Positions 8,083-16,851 of a stretch of DNA of 64,000 bases are shown piece by piece. The translations under genes and the position numbers were made by a program. This stretch comes from Corynebacterium falsenii (GTDB lineage: Bacteria; Actinomycetota; Actinomycetes; Mycobacteriales; Mycobacteriaceae). The stretch is from contig JVKJ01000003.1 in assembly GCA_001054945.1 (NCBI GenBank), positions 124,001 through 188,000 on the forward strand, written 5' to 3'. The notes beneath the pieces were generated by a model. It did no database searches. It was not told the DNA's origin and was given only the letters and a program-made list of their open reading frames with translations. Every line of letters starts with the position of its first letter. The stretch's first letter is position 1.

Positions 8083-9639
8083 TCAGTTCACCTCCCGGCA
8101 GGACACTCCTGGCGTGGTGAGGTCCTCGGGTGCGCTGTGAGAAAGATCGGTGGAGTTGTTCGGATTAGTGGCCTTCGTGGGCGCAGCGGGCGATGGAGTC
8201 GGCTGGTTCGGCGCCGGCTGGTTCTGCCCAGGTTGACCAGGCGTGTTATCGCCGGGCTTGGGACTCTTTTCCCTGGTGACACACACCGGGAGAGTCTGGC
8301 TAGCCAGGCGCCGCACCTGACCCACGACGTTCTCGTAGTTGTCCTCTGGCATGCCCTCCAGAGTTCCCCTGGCCGCAGGGCGCAGGTCAGAGGTGTTGAA
8401 ACGGTGGCAGTCCTTGCCCCCGGTGTTCGCATCGACAAGCCGCACCGAGGCTTTATCGTCCAGGCAGACGTCTTGGACGTGCTTTTCCAACGGCACTCCC
8501 AGAACGGTGGCCGCCACGCCCTGGTTGATGGTGATGTTCCCATCCTTCTCTGCCAGAAAATAGTTGGCCTTGAGGTGCTGATACCCGATGAGGGCACCCA
8601 CGCCCAAGATGAGGAACATCAGAAGCGCGAGACCAGCTCCGATGAAGGGGGCCTTGCTGCGGCGCTTCCGAGGCTGGGGATGTTCACCCTCCTCGTCCTC
8701 GGTGGGATCGCCATCGGCGCCCTTGAGCTTCGACCGCTGCGCGCCGGGCCGCGATTGCTTCACGATCGCCCCGAGGGCCGCAGCTCGGGCCGCGGGGGAG
8801 TCTTGTCGCGGGTACTCGTGGGTTTCTGGAGCCACGGCGCCGGCGAACACAGGCTGGTCCGGCAGGGTGACCTCGCGGTCGATAGGCTCGTCGTCCGAAT
8901 CCACGGGAACAGCATCGGCGACCACGACGGTCACATTGTCCGGGCCCCCGCCCCGCAGTGCCATTTCCACAAGTTTGGTGGCGGCGCGCTCTGGGGTGCC
9001 ACCGGCGAGGATCTCGCGGATCGTATCGAAGCTCACCGGGTCCGAAAGCCCGTCGGAGCAGAGCATGAGGCGATCGCCGGCCTCCAGCTCCATGGTGCTC
9101 AGGGTGGGTTCGACTTCGCGCCCGGTCAGCGCCTTCAAGATGAGTGAGCGCTGTGGGTGAGAGCTCACGTCCGAGGCGTCGAGCTTCCCCTCGTCCACCA
9201 GGGACTGTACGAAGGTGTCGTCCTTAGTGATCTGCGTCAGCTCGCCGTTGCGCAGCCGGTAGGCGCGCGAGTCACCCACATGGCAGATTCCCGCGGAGTT
9301 CCCGCGGAACAGAATCGCGGTGAGCGTGCAGCCCATGCCTTCCAATTGCGGATTTTCATCAACATGGGCAGAAATGTCCTGATTGCCCTCTTCGGCGGCG
9401 GTGGCCAGGAGGGTGGTGAGCTTCTCGCGGTGCTCGGGCTCGTCGATCAGGGGAGTGTCCAGGGGGGCCAGGGCCTCGATCAAGAATTGGGACGCCACCT
9501 CGCCGGCCGCATGTCCGCCCATACCGTCAGCCAGGGCGAGGAGACGGGGACCTGCATAGGCAGAGTCCTCGTTATTCCCGCGCACCAGGCCGCGGTCGGA
9601 ACAGGCTGAGTAATTCAGGGCCAGGCGTTGTCCGGTCAT
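8083..9639 (-). CDS. pstP: PP2C-type serine/threonine phosphatase PstP
   Basis: 518 residues. The N-terminal PP2C domain (about 1-240) has the metal-binding and catalytic motifs RGNNEDS, LADGMGGHAAGE, VGDSRAYR, CSDGLSD and GPDNVTVV. A basic linker leads to one membrane helix (about 333-355) and an extracellular part that ends in a Pro/Asn/Thr-rich stretch. It reverses phosphorylation by PknA and PknB and acts on their shared targets. Its start overlaps the fhaB stop by 4 bp. The length is typical for the family including the anchor. It is also called ppp in corynebacteria. Confidence 0.96.
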   Translation of the reverse strand: MTGQRLALNYSACSDRGLVRGNNEDSAYAGPRLLALADGMGGHAAGEVASQFLIEALAPLDTPLIDEPEHREKLTTLLATAAEEGNQDISAHVDENPQLEGMGCTLTAILFRGNSAGICHVGDSRAYRLRNGELTQITKDDTFVQSLVDEGKLDASDVSSHPQRSLILKALTGREVEPTLSTMELEAGDRLMLCSDGLSDPVSFDTIREILAGGTPERAATKLVEMALRGGGPDNVTVVVADAVPVDSDDEPIDREVTLPDQPVFAGAVAPETHEYPRQDSPAARAAALGAIVKQSRPGAQRSKLKGADGDPTEDEEGEHPQPRKRRSKAPFIGAGLALLMFLILGVGALIGYQHLKANYFLAEKDGNITINQGVAATVLGVPLEKHVQDVCLDDKASVRLVDANTGGKDCHRFNTSDLRPAARGTLEGMPEDNYENVVGQVRRLASQTLPVCVTREKSPKPGDNTPGQPGQNQPAPNQPTPSPAAPTKATNPNNSTDLSHSAPEDLTTPGVSCREVN

Positions 9640-10130
9640 GAATCCATCCTTACGTTGGTCTGTCCGATGCGGATCTCCTTGCCGGCATACAGTTCTTCTG
9701 GTTGGTCAATACGCTGGCTATTTATCCAGGTGCCGTTGCGCGAGTCAAGGTCTTCCACGAACCAGTCTTTCCCGTGCAGGGTGAGGCGCGCGTGTGATCC
9801 AGAGGCGAAATCGTCTTCGAGGACGAGCGTGGAGGTGGAGGAACGACCGATGGTGATTTCGGAGTAACCGGCGAAGTCGAGGTACGTGCCCGCGAGAGGG
9901 CCGGAGGTGACGGTCAGTGACGTGGGCGCGTTCTTCTTCCGCAGTCCGAAACTGCGCCCGGAAGACTGGCCCGTTGATTCACCACCGTAGATCGCTGCAG
10001 GCACGGCACCGGCGGCGGCGCCCGAGGCGATCTGCGTGTCCTTGCGAAGGGCGCGCACTGCCATCCAGATGAACAGCCACAGCATGACCAGCAGGCCGAT
10101 CTTGATCAGCAACAGCAGGGTGGTTTGCAC
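9636..10130 (-). CDS. fhaB: Membrane-anchored FHA-domain protein FhaB
   Basis: 164 residues: an N-terminal membrane helix (about 4-27), a linker, and a C-terminal FHA domain with the phosphothreonine-binding motifs GRS, GSHARL and DLDSRNGTWIN. FhaB (FipA in mycobacteria) binds phosphorylated division proteins and PknA/PknB targets. The GTG at 10130 is chosen because GAAGGAG lies 9 bp upstream; the in-frame TTG at 10139 would sit directly on that Shine-Dalgarno sequence. It is second in the operon, 102 bp after fhaA. Confidence 0.94.
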   Translation of the reverse strand: MQTTLLLLIKIGLLVMLWLFIWMAVRALRKDTQIASGAAAGAVPAAIYGGESTGQSSGRSFGLRKKNAPTSLTVTSGPLAGTYLDFAGYSEITIGRSSTSTLVLEDDFASGSHARLTLHGKDWFVEDLDSRNGTWINSQRIDQPEELYAGKEIRIGQTNVRMDS

Positions 10131-10232
10131 GGGCGTCAACTCCTTCGGGTTCGCGCGACCTTTCAGTCATCCGGGGCCGCGGCGGGAGGCCATCATTCAA
10201 CCATCAGACTGTGGTGCTGTGGATAGCTTAGT

Positions 10233-11822
10233 TTAGTTCCCGTCGTGCTCGAAGCGCACTTCAATTTCGGAGTGACCAAGCGCGATGATGTCGCCATCCG
10301 CGAGGAGCCAGTTCTCGATGGGGATTTCGTTGACTGACGTGCCGTTGGTGGACTGCAGGTCGGTCAGCACCGCGTCGTATCCATCCCACTGGATTTCGGC
10401 GTGCTGGCGGGATACGCCCGTATCGGGAATGCGCAGGTCCACGGAGTTTCCTCGGCCAATGAGGTTGGATCCGCGGTGCAGCGTGAAGTTGCGGTCGCTG
10501 CCATCGCGCAGAACCAAGGTCACGGTGAGGTCGCGGCTTTCGCCGTCGTGCTCTCCGGTTTCGCCCTGCATCCGGTGGGGTTCCTCGTTGGCAGAGTGCG
10601 TGATCACGGTGGTGCCGGGGTAGCTGGTGGGGTGCGCGAACTCATCGGATACCGGGGAGTCGGTGACGTGTGGTTCATGCTCCTCATTCTCTGAGGTGCT
10701 GCGGCGTGAACGTGAGCTATCGTCCTCTACTTCGAAGGCATCGTCGTAGCCGTTTCCTTCACCATTGCCCGCATAGTTCTCCTCGGCGAAACTCTCATCG
10801 GTGAACGGGTGGCTATCGGGGGAGATGTGAGAGTGCTCAGCGGAGCCAAAGTCGCCCGGGGTGCCCGCGTGGGAGTCCGATTCAGGTTCGATGGGCTCAT
10901 TGCGATTGGGTTCCAGGCGATTCGGCTCGGGGCGACTCCGGTCCTGGTGATCGGCCTCGGCATGACTGGAATTGGGGCTACCGTAGGAATCCTCGCCGGG
11001 GTGGCGAACACCTGCGGGGGCGTTGCTCGGACCGACCTTCACCACGTCGGCCAAGCTGGCGCCGGCGGGGATGTTAGAAGAGGACATGCCGGTGCGGTCA
11101 GCGGCGCTGGATCCGGTGTGCTCGGCGCGATAATCGTCATTCGGGCCGTCGGCCTGGTCGCGGGACTGGAGGTCGCCCGATTCGTTACCTCGATCGTTGG
11201 AGCCCTGGGCGCCGCTGCGACGGCTGGCCTGTTCCTGAGCTTGCTCCTCGTCGGCGTGTGCATCATAGTCCTGTGCCGCCGAGCGCCGTGGACGCTTGAC
11301 CGCCTGTTCGGGCCACTCGGCAGAGCCGGGGACGAATGGAGCCGAAGAACCGCTGTCATGAGGGTTGTGGTCCCTGTTCTGAGCTTGTTCTTCGTTTCGA
11401 TCGGAGTGGCGATAGGGGTTGGCGTCCACCTCTGAATCCGCGGGGGCATCGAAGCGAGCAGAACCCTTCAGCTGCCCGGAATGGAGCTCGTCGGTGGGGA
11501 TGATGCGGACCTCGACCGGGCCGTTCGTGCCCCATCCCTCGTTTCGGGCGAAGCGGCTAAGGCGATCGGCTAGATCTTCTGGCAGGTGAGGGTGCTGGTC
11601 CAGGAGACTGTCCACGTCCTTTTGGGATAGGAAAATGGTGTAAAAGCTGGGGGCGAGGCGGGAGCCTTCACTATCAACCATGACGGAATCCGCGGCCTGC
11701 TGCTTGAGCACTTCGTCGATCTCTGCGGGGACTACCTCACCGCCGAAAACGCGCGCGAAGCCATTATCCAGTCCCCGCTGAAGTGAACTGTCAAGCTTGC
11801 GAAACTTTCCGAAAAGATCCAT
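10233..11822 (-). CDS. fhaA: FHA-domain protein FhaA (DUF3662 plus FHA)
   Basis: 529 residues starting MDLFGKFRKLDSSL. The N-terminal DUF3662 domain (about 1-125) is followed by some 300 residues of low complexity rich in Ser, Asp, Glu, Asn and Arg, and a C-terminal FHA domain (about 445-525) with LIGRGNS, SRQHAEI and LQSTNGTSVN. FhaA binds phosphorylated kinase targets, including the pseudokinase domain of MviN in mycobacteria, to tune peptidoglycan synthesis. The start at 11822 has a strong AGGAAGG site; the frame is open further upstream but without family similarity. It is the first gene of the operon. The linker is much longer than the folded domains and is hydrophilic. Confidence 0.95.
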   Translation of the reverse strand: MDLFGKFRKLDSSLQRGLDNGFARVFGGEVVPAEIDEVLKQQAADSVMVDSEGSRLAPSFYTIFLSQKDVDSLLDQHPHLPEDLADRLSRFARNEGWGTNGPVEVRIIPTDELHSGQLKGSARFDAPADSEVDANPYRHSDRNEEQAQNRDHNPHDSGSSAPFVPGSAEWPEQAVKRPRRSAAQDYDAHADEEQAQEQASRRSGAQGSNDRGNESGDLQSRDQADGPNDDYRAEHTGSSAADRTGMSSSNIPAGASLADVVKVGPSNAPAGVRHPGEDSYGSPNSSHAEADHQDRSRPEPNRLEPNRNEPIEPESDSHAGTPGDFGSAEHSHISPDSHPFTDESFAEENYAGNGEGNGYDDAFEVEDDSSRSRRSTSENEEHEPHVTDSPVSDEFAHPTSYPGTTVITHSANEEPHRMQGETGEHDGESRDLTVTLVLRDGSDRNFTLHRGSNLIGRGNSVDLRIPDTGVSRQHAEIQWDGYDAVLTDLQSTNGTSVNEIPIENWLLADGDIIALGHSEIEVRFEHDGN

Positions 11823-12216
11823 TGCTGTCTTTCCTTCCTGGTCGTGGGCAGCCACCGTGTGAGGGTCGGTGCCCGCCGCGTAAAGGCCGGGTGAGGGGGC
11901 CAGTAACGGTAAAGGAGCGCAGGTCGGCCCACGCACATGTGAAGTTTTGCGAGAGTGGGAGAGGTGGGGCAGTTCTGCGGAAAACTGAGCCTGCACCGCG
12001 TGTGTAATGTGCCCATTATACCGGGATGGGGGCGCGATTTTCCTATCGTGCGAGGTTATTTGTCGTTTTTGGAGGCGTGCGGGAGGCGTGCTAGAGTTTC
12101 ACTTCGTTGCTGCTGAAGGGATCAACCTTCGCGACGAACTGGGCAGGTATCGCCAATTAGGTGAAATCAGCTTGGCCGGTTTAAGGTAGTGACACCACTG
12201 CGAAAGCAGATGCCAC
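11823..12216. other. Intergenic region between fhaA and tRNA-Leu
   Basis: About 390 bp between divergently oriented fhaA and tRNA-Leu. It must hold the operon promoter and the tRNA promoter. I see no clear operator, and short open frames here have no ribosome-binding site. Confidence 0.5.
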
Positions 12217-12299
12217 GGGCGAGTGGCGGAATGGCAGACGCGCTGGCTTCAGGTGCCAGTGTCCTTCGGGACGTGGGGGTTCAAGTCCCCCTTCGCCCA
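12217..12299 (+). tRNA. tRNA-Leu, anticodon CAG
   Basis: An 83-nt class II tRNA. The acceptor stem GGGCGAG pairs with TTCGCCC (one G-U), the D-arm contains GGCGGAATGGCAGAC, the anticodon stem CTGGC/GCCAG encloses loop TTCAGGT (anticodon CAG), a variable arm TGTCCTTCGGGACG follows, and the T arm is GGGGGTTCAAGTCCCCC. The discriminator is A73. CCA is not encoded (the next bases are CAG). The long variable arm and the anticodon both indicate leucine. Confidence 0.97.
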
Positions 12300-12327
12300 C
12301 AGTTAGCGGCCGAGTGCCGTGATGGTC

Positions 12328-12366
12328 GGAGGCCACAAACTCGAGAGAGTTTGTGGCCTCCTTTTT
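12328..12366 (+). terminator. Rho-independent terminator after tRNA-Leu
   Basis: A 15-bp perfect stem (GGAGGCCACAAACTC and its complement) with a 4-base loop GAGA is followed by TTTTT. This is a textbook terminator 28 bp after the tRNA. Confidence 0.93.
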
Positions 12367-12419
12367 AGTTTCAGGTATTCATTGAGGCGGCTTGTGAGAA
12401 TAACGACGGGAGCTGAAGC

Positions 12420-12746
12420 GTGAATCTAAGGTGGGGTCGTTTCGCCACTTATTGCCTGATATTTGCAGGGTGCATCGAACTTTCGGTGGAGAACGACGCG
12501 ACTACTCCTGAGTTCGGGGGATCGGACGCCATGTGGCTCATTCCCCTGGCTGTTGGATTGATTGGATTTGGTTATCTCCTGATCGTCAAGCGGGAGAAGA
12601 GCGCGGCCATGTTCGGCGCCCCAGCGGTGATTATCGGGCTGTGCTTATCTGTGTGGTTCCCGTCGACGCTGACCCGGGTCATTGTGCTCGCCGTGTTTTG
12701 CCTAGTGATTCTTCGCGTCGTTCGGGTGTCGCGCTCCGAGGCTTAG
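12420..12746 (+). CDS. Small membrane protein, family not recognised
   Basis: 108 residues with three or four hydrophobic helices (about 8-20, 38-56, 63-79, 83-100) and a basic C-terminus. It starts at GTG 12420 with GGGAG about 6 bp upstream. It stands alone after the tRNA terminator and converges on the minus-strand gene at 12874. I do not recognise a family. Membrane topology and the ribosome-binding site support a real gene, but no motif reveals a function. Confidence 0.6.
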   Translation: MNLRWGRFATYCLIFAGCIELSVENDATTPEFGGSDAMWLIPLAVGLIGFGYLLIVKREKSAAMFGAPAVIIGLCLSVWFPSTLTRVIVLAVFCLVILRVVRVSRSEA

Positions 12747-12797
12747 CGGTCGAGGCGATCGCAGAGATAAGTAGAGGTGGGTGGCCTCTTGGAAAGC

Positions 12798-12839
12798 AAA
12801 AAGCGCGGCGGGGGCCGATAATCAGGCCCGCGCCGCGCT
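12798..12839 (-). terminator. Rho-independent terminator of the 110-residue protein gene
   Basis: Read on the minus strand, a 14-bp GC-only stem (one mismatch) between 12803 and 12839 is followed by TTTTT (12798-12802). It sits 35 bp after the stop of the gene at 12874-13206. Confidence 0.88.
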
Positions 12840-12873
12840 CATGCGTGGAGCGAATTGCGATGAGCGAATTCCG

Positions 12874-13206
12874 CTAAGCTCCCGGCAAAGAAATGGATGG
12901 CAGTTTTACGCCGCCACCGGTGGAGCCGAGCCCCAGGTCAGGAGCGGATCCCAGATCTGGCGAGGATGTGAGGTCGTTGGTGGACCCCAAGTCACCGGCT
13001 GTGGATCCCAGGCCCAGGTCAGGTGCGGAACCGAGATCGGGGGACGCCTCGAACGTAGATCCCAGGTTGATGTCGCCCACTTCCTGTGGGCCGACCTGGA
13101 TTGGCGGCGGGGTGACAATATTGAACAGTGGGCCTTGGGAGATGCGCAGCATCAAGTCCTTGAATGGCCCTTCGACCATGTCTTGCAGCTGTAGCGTGAA
13201 GTCCAT
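12874..13206 (-). CDS. Orphan 110-residue protein with an internal duplication
   Basis: 110 residues starting MDFTLQLQDMVEGPF after a strong AGGAG site, with its own terminator, so expression is well supported. The N-terminal 35 residues could form an amphipathic segment. The C-terminal half is acidic and repetitive: SPDLGSAPDLGLGST occurs twice, separated by a GDLGSTNDLT linker, and the DNA repeats as well. There is no signal peptide or membrane helix. I do not recognise a family. Small acidic proteins without signal peptides include corynebacterial PorA/PorH porins, but the Asp-Leu-Gly repeats do not resemble those closely. Confidence 0.7.
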   Translation of the reverse strand: MDFTLQLQDMVEGPFKDLMLRISQGPLFNIVTPPPIQVGPQEVGDINLGSTFEASPDLGSAPDLGLGSTAGDLGSTNDLTSSPDLGSAPDLGLGSTGGGVKLPSISLPGA

Positions 13207-13567
13207 GTGGACGCTCCTCGGGTGGTGATTGGGCAGTGGCTTTCGGAAAGCTGCTCAGAAGTTCTTCCGTGATTAGGCCTTTCCACGGCCCAGGCTACGT
13301 TCAGTCACGGGCAAGTTTCCATGATCAGGCAAAAGTGTAACCAAATTTATATGTATTGCATTGTAAAACAAATGCGCTGGTAGGAGGCCAAATTTGGGTT
13401 CAGATCTCAATCGGAGGACACGCGGTCTACAGGGCTGACCAGTCCAAAGGTCCCCACGTGGACTATCCAGTTATCAAAATATACACTTCAATAGTTGCAC
13501 TCTGTGCGCAGAGGCGTGCACCGCTGATAAGTTAAGGCCGCTGTTTAGTTGTAAAGGACAAAACCAT
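13207..13567. other. AT-rich divergent promoter region
   Basis: 361 bp between the divergent 110-residue protein gene and the ABC/Pip operon, more AT-rich than its surroundings. An imperfect dyad GCATTGT-AAA-ACAAATGC lies at 13358-13375 and may bind a regulator. No gene is apparent. Confidence 0.4.
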
Positions 13568-14374
13568 ATGGAAGCCATGGAAAGTACTGCGACCATGAGC
13601 GAAGCCGATCCATCGCGCTCCGCAGTGGTGGCTACCGGAATGGGGCTGACCGGCGATGAAGGGCCCGTCTTCGGCCCCCTAGATTTCAGCATCCCAGCGC
13701 GCGGACTCACCACGCTCACCGGGCGGGCCGGATCCGGACGAACCGCCCTCGCCCTCGTCCTTTCTGGAAGGATGAAGCCTACCGAAGGGTCCCTGAGCGT
13801 CCTGGGGATGAGCGACCCGAAACAGATTCGCAAGACTGTCGCCATCGCTGGCGTCAACCAACTGGACGAACTCGACCGGTCCGTGACCGTCCGCGACATC
13901 GTCTCGGAGAACATGGCCTGGTCTTCCCACTGGTTCAATCGCACCCCGCGGGCCACGGATGAGGACCTGGAACGCTATTGCCGACCGGTCTACGGCAACA
14001 GATCACTTCCCCCGTTGGACAACTACATCTCCCAGATCTCCTCGCTGGACCGCCTCCTGCTCCGCATTGCCCTGTCTCTCCAGCCCGTCCACAAGCACGA
14101 GATCAACATGCTGGTGATGGACAACCTGGATCAGGTCGCCGAGCAGCACGATCGAGAGCACCTGCTGGGGATCCTCTTCCATATCGCGCAGTCCATGCCG
14201 GTCGTCATTAATACTGCCAACCCTCTCCCTGAAGGATCGCCGCCGCACCATTCCATCGAGCTGGCCACCAACACGTCTCACGTTCAGCCCGAACACAGGG
14301 ACCCCGGCGCCATGCCCGCGCACGCCTCTCACTCCGCACACACCCCCGCTCACCACCACCGAAAGGACTCGTAG
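13568..14374 (+). CDS. Degenerate ABC-type ATP-binding protein paired with a YhgE/Pip protein
   Basis: 268 residues with an ABC ATPase layout. However, the Walker A segment near residues 51-58 reads GRAGSGRT with Arg in place of the invariant Lys, Walker B near 180 reads MLVMDN with Asn where the catalytic Glu should be, and the signature region (SQISSLDRLLLR) lacks LSGGQ. A His/Pro-rich tail follows (about 235-268). It ends 2 bp before the YhgE/Pip gene, so the two are co-transcribed. ABC-like proteins next to YhgE/Pip genes occur elsewhere in actinobacteria; here hydrolysis is doubtful and a structural or regulatory role is inferred. AAAGGA precedes the start. Confidence 0.8.
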   Translation: MEAMESTATMSEADPSRSAVVATGMGLTGDEGPVFGPLDFSIPARGLTTLTGRAGSGRTALALVLSGRMKPTEGSLSVLGMSDPKQIRKTVAIAGVNQLDELDRSVTVRDIVSENMAWSSHWFNRTPRATDEDLERYCRPVYGNRSLPPLDNYISQISSLDRLLLRIALSLQPVHKHEINMLVMDNLDQVAEQHDREHLLGILFHIAQSMPVVINTANPLPEGSPPHHSIELATNTSHVQPEHRDPGAMPAHASHSAHTPAHHHRKDS

Positions 14375-14376
14375 CC

Positions 14377-16563
14377 ATGCTCGCTGGGTTTCGGCTCAAC
14401 ACAGACTTTCGCAGTTTCAAGCGCTCCCGACTGACGCGCGTCGCGATCATCGCCCTGATCTTGATGCCGCTGCTCTATTCCGCTCTTTACCTCTGGGCCT
14501 TCTGGGACCCGTTCTCCAAGGTCAACAGTCTCCCTATCGCCCTCGTCAACTCCGACGAGGGCGCCACGGTGCAGGGCAAGGAGCTCCACGCGGGCGACGA
14601 GGTGGTCGACGGCCTCCGTAACGATGACAGGCTCAAGTGGACGGAGGTCAGCGCGCAGGAGGCCAAGCAGGGCGTCGCGGATGGCAAGTACTACTTCTCC
14701 ATGGAGTTGCCCAAGAACTTCTCCAAGGCCGTAGCGTCCCCCTCGGGAGACAACCCAGAGAAGGCCCAAATTCTCACCACCTTTAATGACGCCAACGGCT
14801 ACCTCTCTACGATCATCGGACAAAATGCGATGAATCAGCTGCTCAACGTCGTTGGGTCGAAGATCAGTGCCCAGGCGGTGGACAAGGTCTTGCTGGGTGT
14901 CGTGGATGCTGGTAAGGGCATGGGGCAGGCAGCCGAGGGCGCGGGTCAGCTCGCCCAGGGCTCGTCGCAACTGCGTGACGGATCCACCAAGTTGAACGAT
15001 GGCGCGGGCAAACTTGAAGATGGCCTAGTGCAGGCCAACAACGGTTCGGAGAAGCTCAAAGGTGGCTCGGGCCAGCTGGTTAACGGTTCCGGAGAGCTGA
15101 ACAGTGGTCTGATCAAGCTCAAGGACGGCTCCGGGCAGTTGGCCGGGGGAACCCAGGAGCTCAATGACCAGGTCTCCACAGCGGCCGGGGAATTGACAAA
15201 GCTCACCGGTGGCGTTTCCCAGCTCAGCGGCGGAGTCGACCAGCTGGGCCAGGGGGCACAGGCGGTCAACGGTGGCGTCCAACAACTTCAGTCCACCGTG
15301 AACCAAGTGACCCAGTTCCAAACTGACCAGGCCAACCAACTGACCAGCGCTGCAGATGCGCTGCGCGCCATCCCGGCACCCGAAGTGCAACATGCGGTGC
15401 AGCAGCTCGACCAGGCAGCGGCGGCAATGCGGAGCCAGGGGCTGGGACCGGACTCGGTTCAGGCGGGCCAGATCAAGCAGCTGTCGGATGGGACGTCGCA
15501 GCTGGCCTACCAGCTGAGCGACCCGAACGCGCCCTTCCGTGGTGGTTTTAACCAGCTCCAAAGCGGGACGGACCAGCTTCCGGGCAAGCTCGGTGAGCTA
15601 CAGAACGGGGTGTCCAGGCTGAACGATGGAGCCCACGAGCTGGATACCAACATGCAAACGGCCGTGGACGGTTCCGGTCGGCTGAAGGACGGGGCCGTGC
15701 AGCTAGACAACGGAATCGGGGAGTTGCACACAGCGCATGGCCAGTTGCTGGACGGCGCGAAACAGCTCCACCAGGGCACTGGGCAGGCCGTGGACGGGAC
15801 TGCGAAGCTGGATGACGGTGCCCAAGAGCTGCATAAGAAGCTGGATGACGGGGCGAAGCAGGTGCCGCACTGGACGGATTCCCAGCGACTCAAGAACGCG
15901 GATACGATCGGCGGGCCAGTCTCGCTGAACTCCTCGAATGATTCCGGCACCCACACCTTCGGCGCTGGTCTGGCACCGTTCTTCTTCGCCTTGGCGCTGT
16001 TCATCGGTGGCGTGATTACATTCGTGATTCTGCGACCGCTGCAGAAGCGGGCGATCGCTTCCGGGCTGCGCGGCTGGCGCGTGGCGCTGGACGGGTTCAT
16101 GCCAGCCGGGCTCATCGCCGTGCTGCAGGCGGTCGTGGTGGTTCTCGTGACGGTCTTCGCCGTTGGGCTGCACCCGGCTAACCTGTGGGGACTTCTTGGC
16201 TTCGGCGCGTTGGTCAGCGTTGTATGGATGCTGATTAACCAGATGTGTATCGCCACCATGGGCGCGGGGCCGGGCCGTGTGGCCGCCCTGGCGTTGCTGA
16301 TGCTGCAGATGGTGGCATCCGGTGGTTTGTACCCGGTGGAGACGCAGAACAAATTCCTGCAATTCTTGCATCCGTTTGACCCGATGACCTATGCGGTGAA
16401 CGGGTTCCGCCAGGTGGTCTATGGCTACTACGACCACAGGTTGCCGGTGGCGATCATGGCGCTGGTCGGCGTGGGGTTGGTCTGCTTCCTCATCACATCG
16501 CTGGCGGCGCGCAGGCAGAGGCTGTGGACGATGGAGACTCTGCACCCGCCACTTCCGGCCTAG
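14377..16563 (+). CDS. YhgE/Pip-family membrane protein
   Basis: 728 residues: one N-terminal membrane helix (about 20-42), an extracytoplasmic domain, a long region of 11-14-residue repeats (about 185-510, patterns such as GSxQLxDGxxKLxDG, the X-heptad repeats of TIGR03057), and five or six C-terminal helices (about 525-715) of the ABC-2 membrane type. Family members include phage infection protein Pip of Lactococcus and YhgE, and relatives work in envelope export or type VII secretion. The gene follows the degenerate ATPase by 2 bp. Substrate unknown. Confidence 0.88.
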   Translation: MLAGFRLNTDFRSFKRSRLTRVAIIALILMPLLYSALYLWAFWDPFSKVNSLPIALVNSDEGATVQGKELHAGDEVVDGLRNDDRLKWTEVSAQEAKQGVADGKYYFSMELPKNFSKAVASPSGDNPEKAQILTTFNDANGYLSTIIGQNAMNQLLNVVGSKISAQAVDKVLLGVVDAGKGMGQAAEGAGQLAQGSSQLRDGSTKLNDGAGKLEDGLVQANNGSEKLKGGSGQLVNGSGELNSGLIKLKDGSGQLAGGTQELNDQVSTAAGELTKLTGGVSQLSGGVDQLGQGAQAVNGGVQQLQSTVNQVTQFQTDQANQLTSAADALRAIPAPEVQHAVQQLDQAAAAMRSQGLGPDSVQAGQIKQLSDGTSQLAYQLSDPNAPFRGGFNQLQSGTDQLPGKLGELQNGVSRLNDGAHELDTNMQTAVDGSGRLKDGAVQLDNGIGELHTAHGQLLDGAKQLHQGTGQAVDGTAKLDDGAQELHKKLDDGAKQVPHWTDSQRLKNADTIGGPVSLNSSNDSGTHTFGAGLAPFFFALALFIGGVITFVILRPLQKRAIASGLRGWRVALDGFMPAGLIAVLQAVVVVLVTVFAVGLHPANLWGLLGFGALVSVVWMLINQMCIATMGAGPGRVAALALLMLQMVASGGLYPVETQNKFLQFLHPFDPMTYAVNGFRQVVYGYYDHRLPVAIMALVGVGLVCFLITSLAARRQRLWTMETLHPPLPA

Positions 16564-16702
16564 TCGCTGAGGGGTAGGGCGACTGTGACTCTGGGGGGGC
16601 TGCTCTCGTGGACCGAAATAAACTCGGTTCGATTGATGAACCCGGTTCGATGTAGGAGCAGGCCCGGTCCAAGGGCTGGCCCAGAGGTATGAAGACACAA
16701 AG

Positions 16703-16730
16703 AAGCCCACCGGAAAAATCCGGTGGGCTT
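16703..16730. terminator. Terminator hairpin between convergent genes
   Basis: AAGCCCACCGGA / TCCGGTGGGCTT with a 4-base A loop is a 12-bp perfect stem. On the minus strand it is followed by CTTTGT, so it fits the small gene at 16753-16851 best, and it may also stop the YhgE/Pip transcript. Confidence 0.8.
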
Positions 16731-16752
16731 AGTGCTTCAGCGAAAAGCTGAA

Positions 16753-16851
16753 TTAGTTGTACAGGCTAGCGAAGAGGTCAGCCACGGACTTCACGGTGTT
16801 GGTGGCCAGCTCGACGGCGTCGGACAGGAAAGAGGTGCTGGTCTCGATCAT
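16753..16851 (-). CDS. 32-residue amphipathic peptide, candidate PorA-like porin
   Basis: A peptide of 32 residues starting MIETSTSF and ending FASLYN, with Leu/Val/Phe spaced to give an amphipathic helix and net negative charge; no signal peptide. A strong AGGGAG site 5 bp before the ATG and a terminator 22 bp after the stop show that it is an expressed unit despite its size. Corynebacterial mycomembrane channel proteins (PorA, PorH, CjPorA) are likewise 40-60-residue acidic peptides without signal sequences. The porin assignment is inference only; a leader peptide or toxin-like peptide is an alternative. Confidence 0.6.
   Translation of the reverse strand: MIETSTSFLSDAVELATNTVKSVADLFASLYN

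Noticed and set aside
13264-13274. Additional copy of the 78-bp element (CTTCCGTGATT)
   Set aside because: Only part of the left arm is present and no right arm lies 61 bp downstream.
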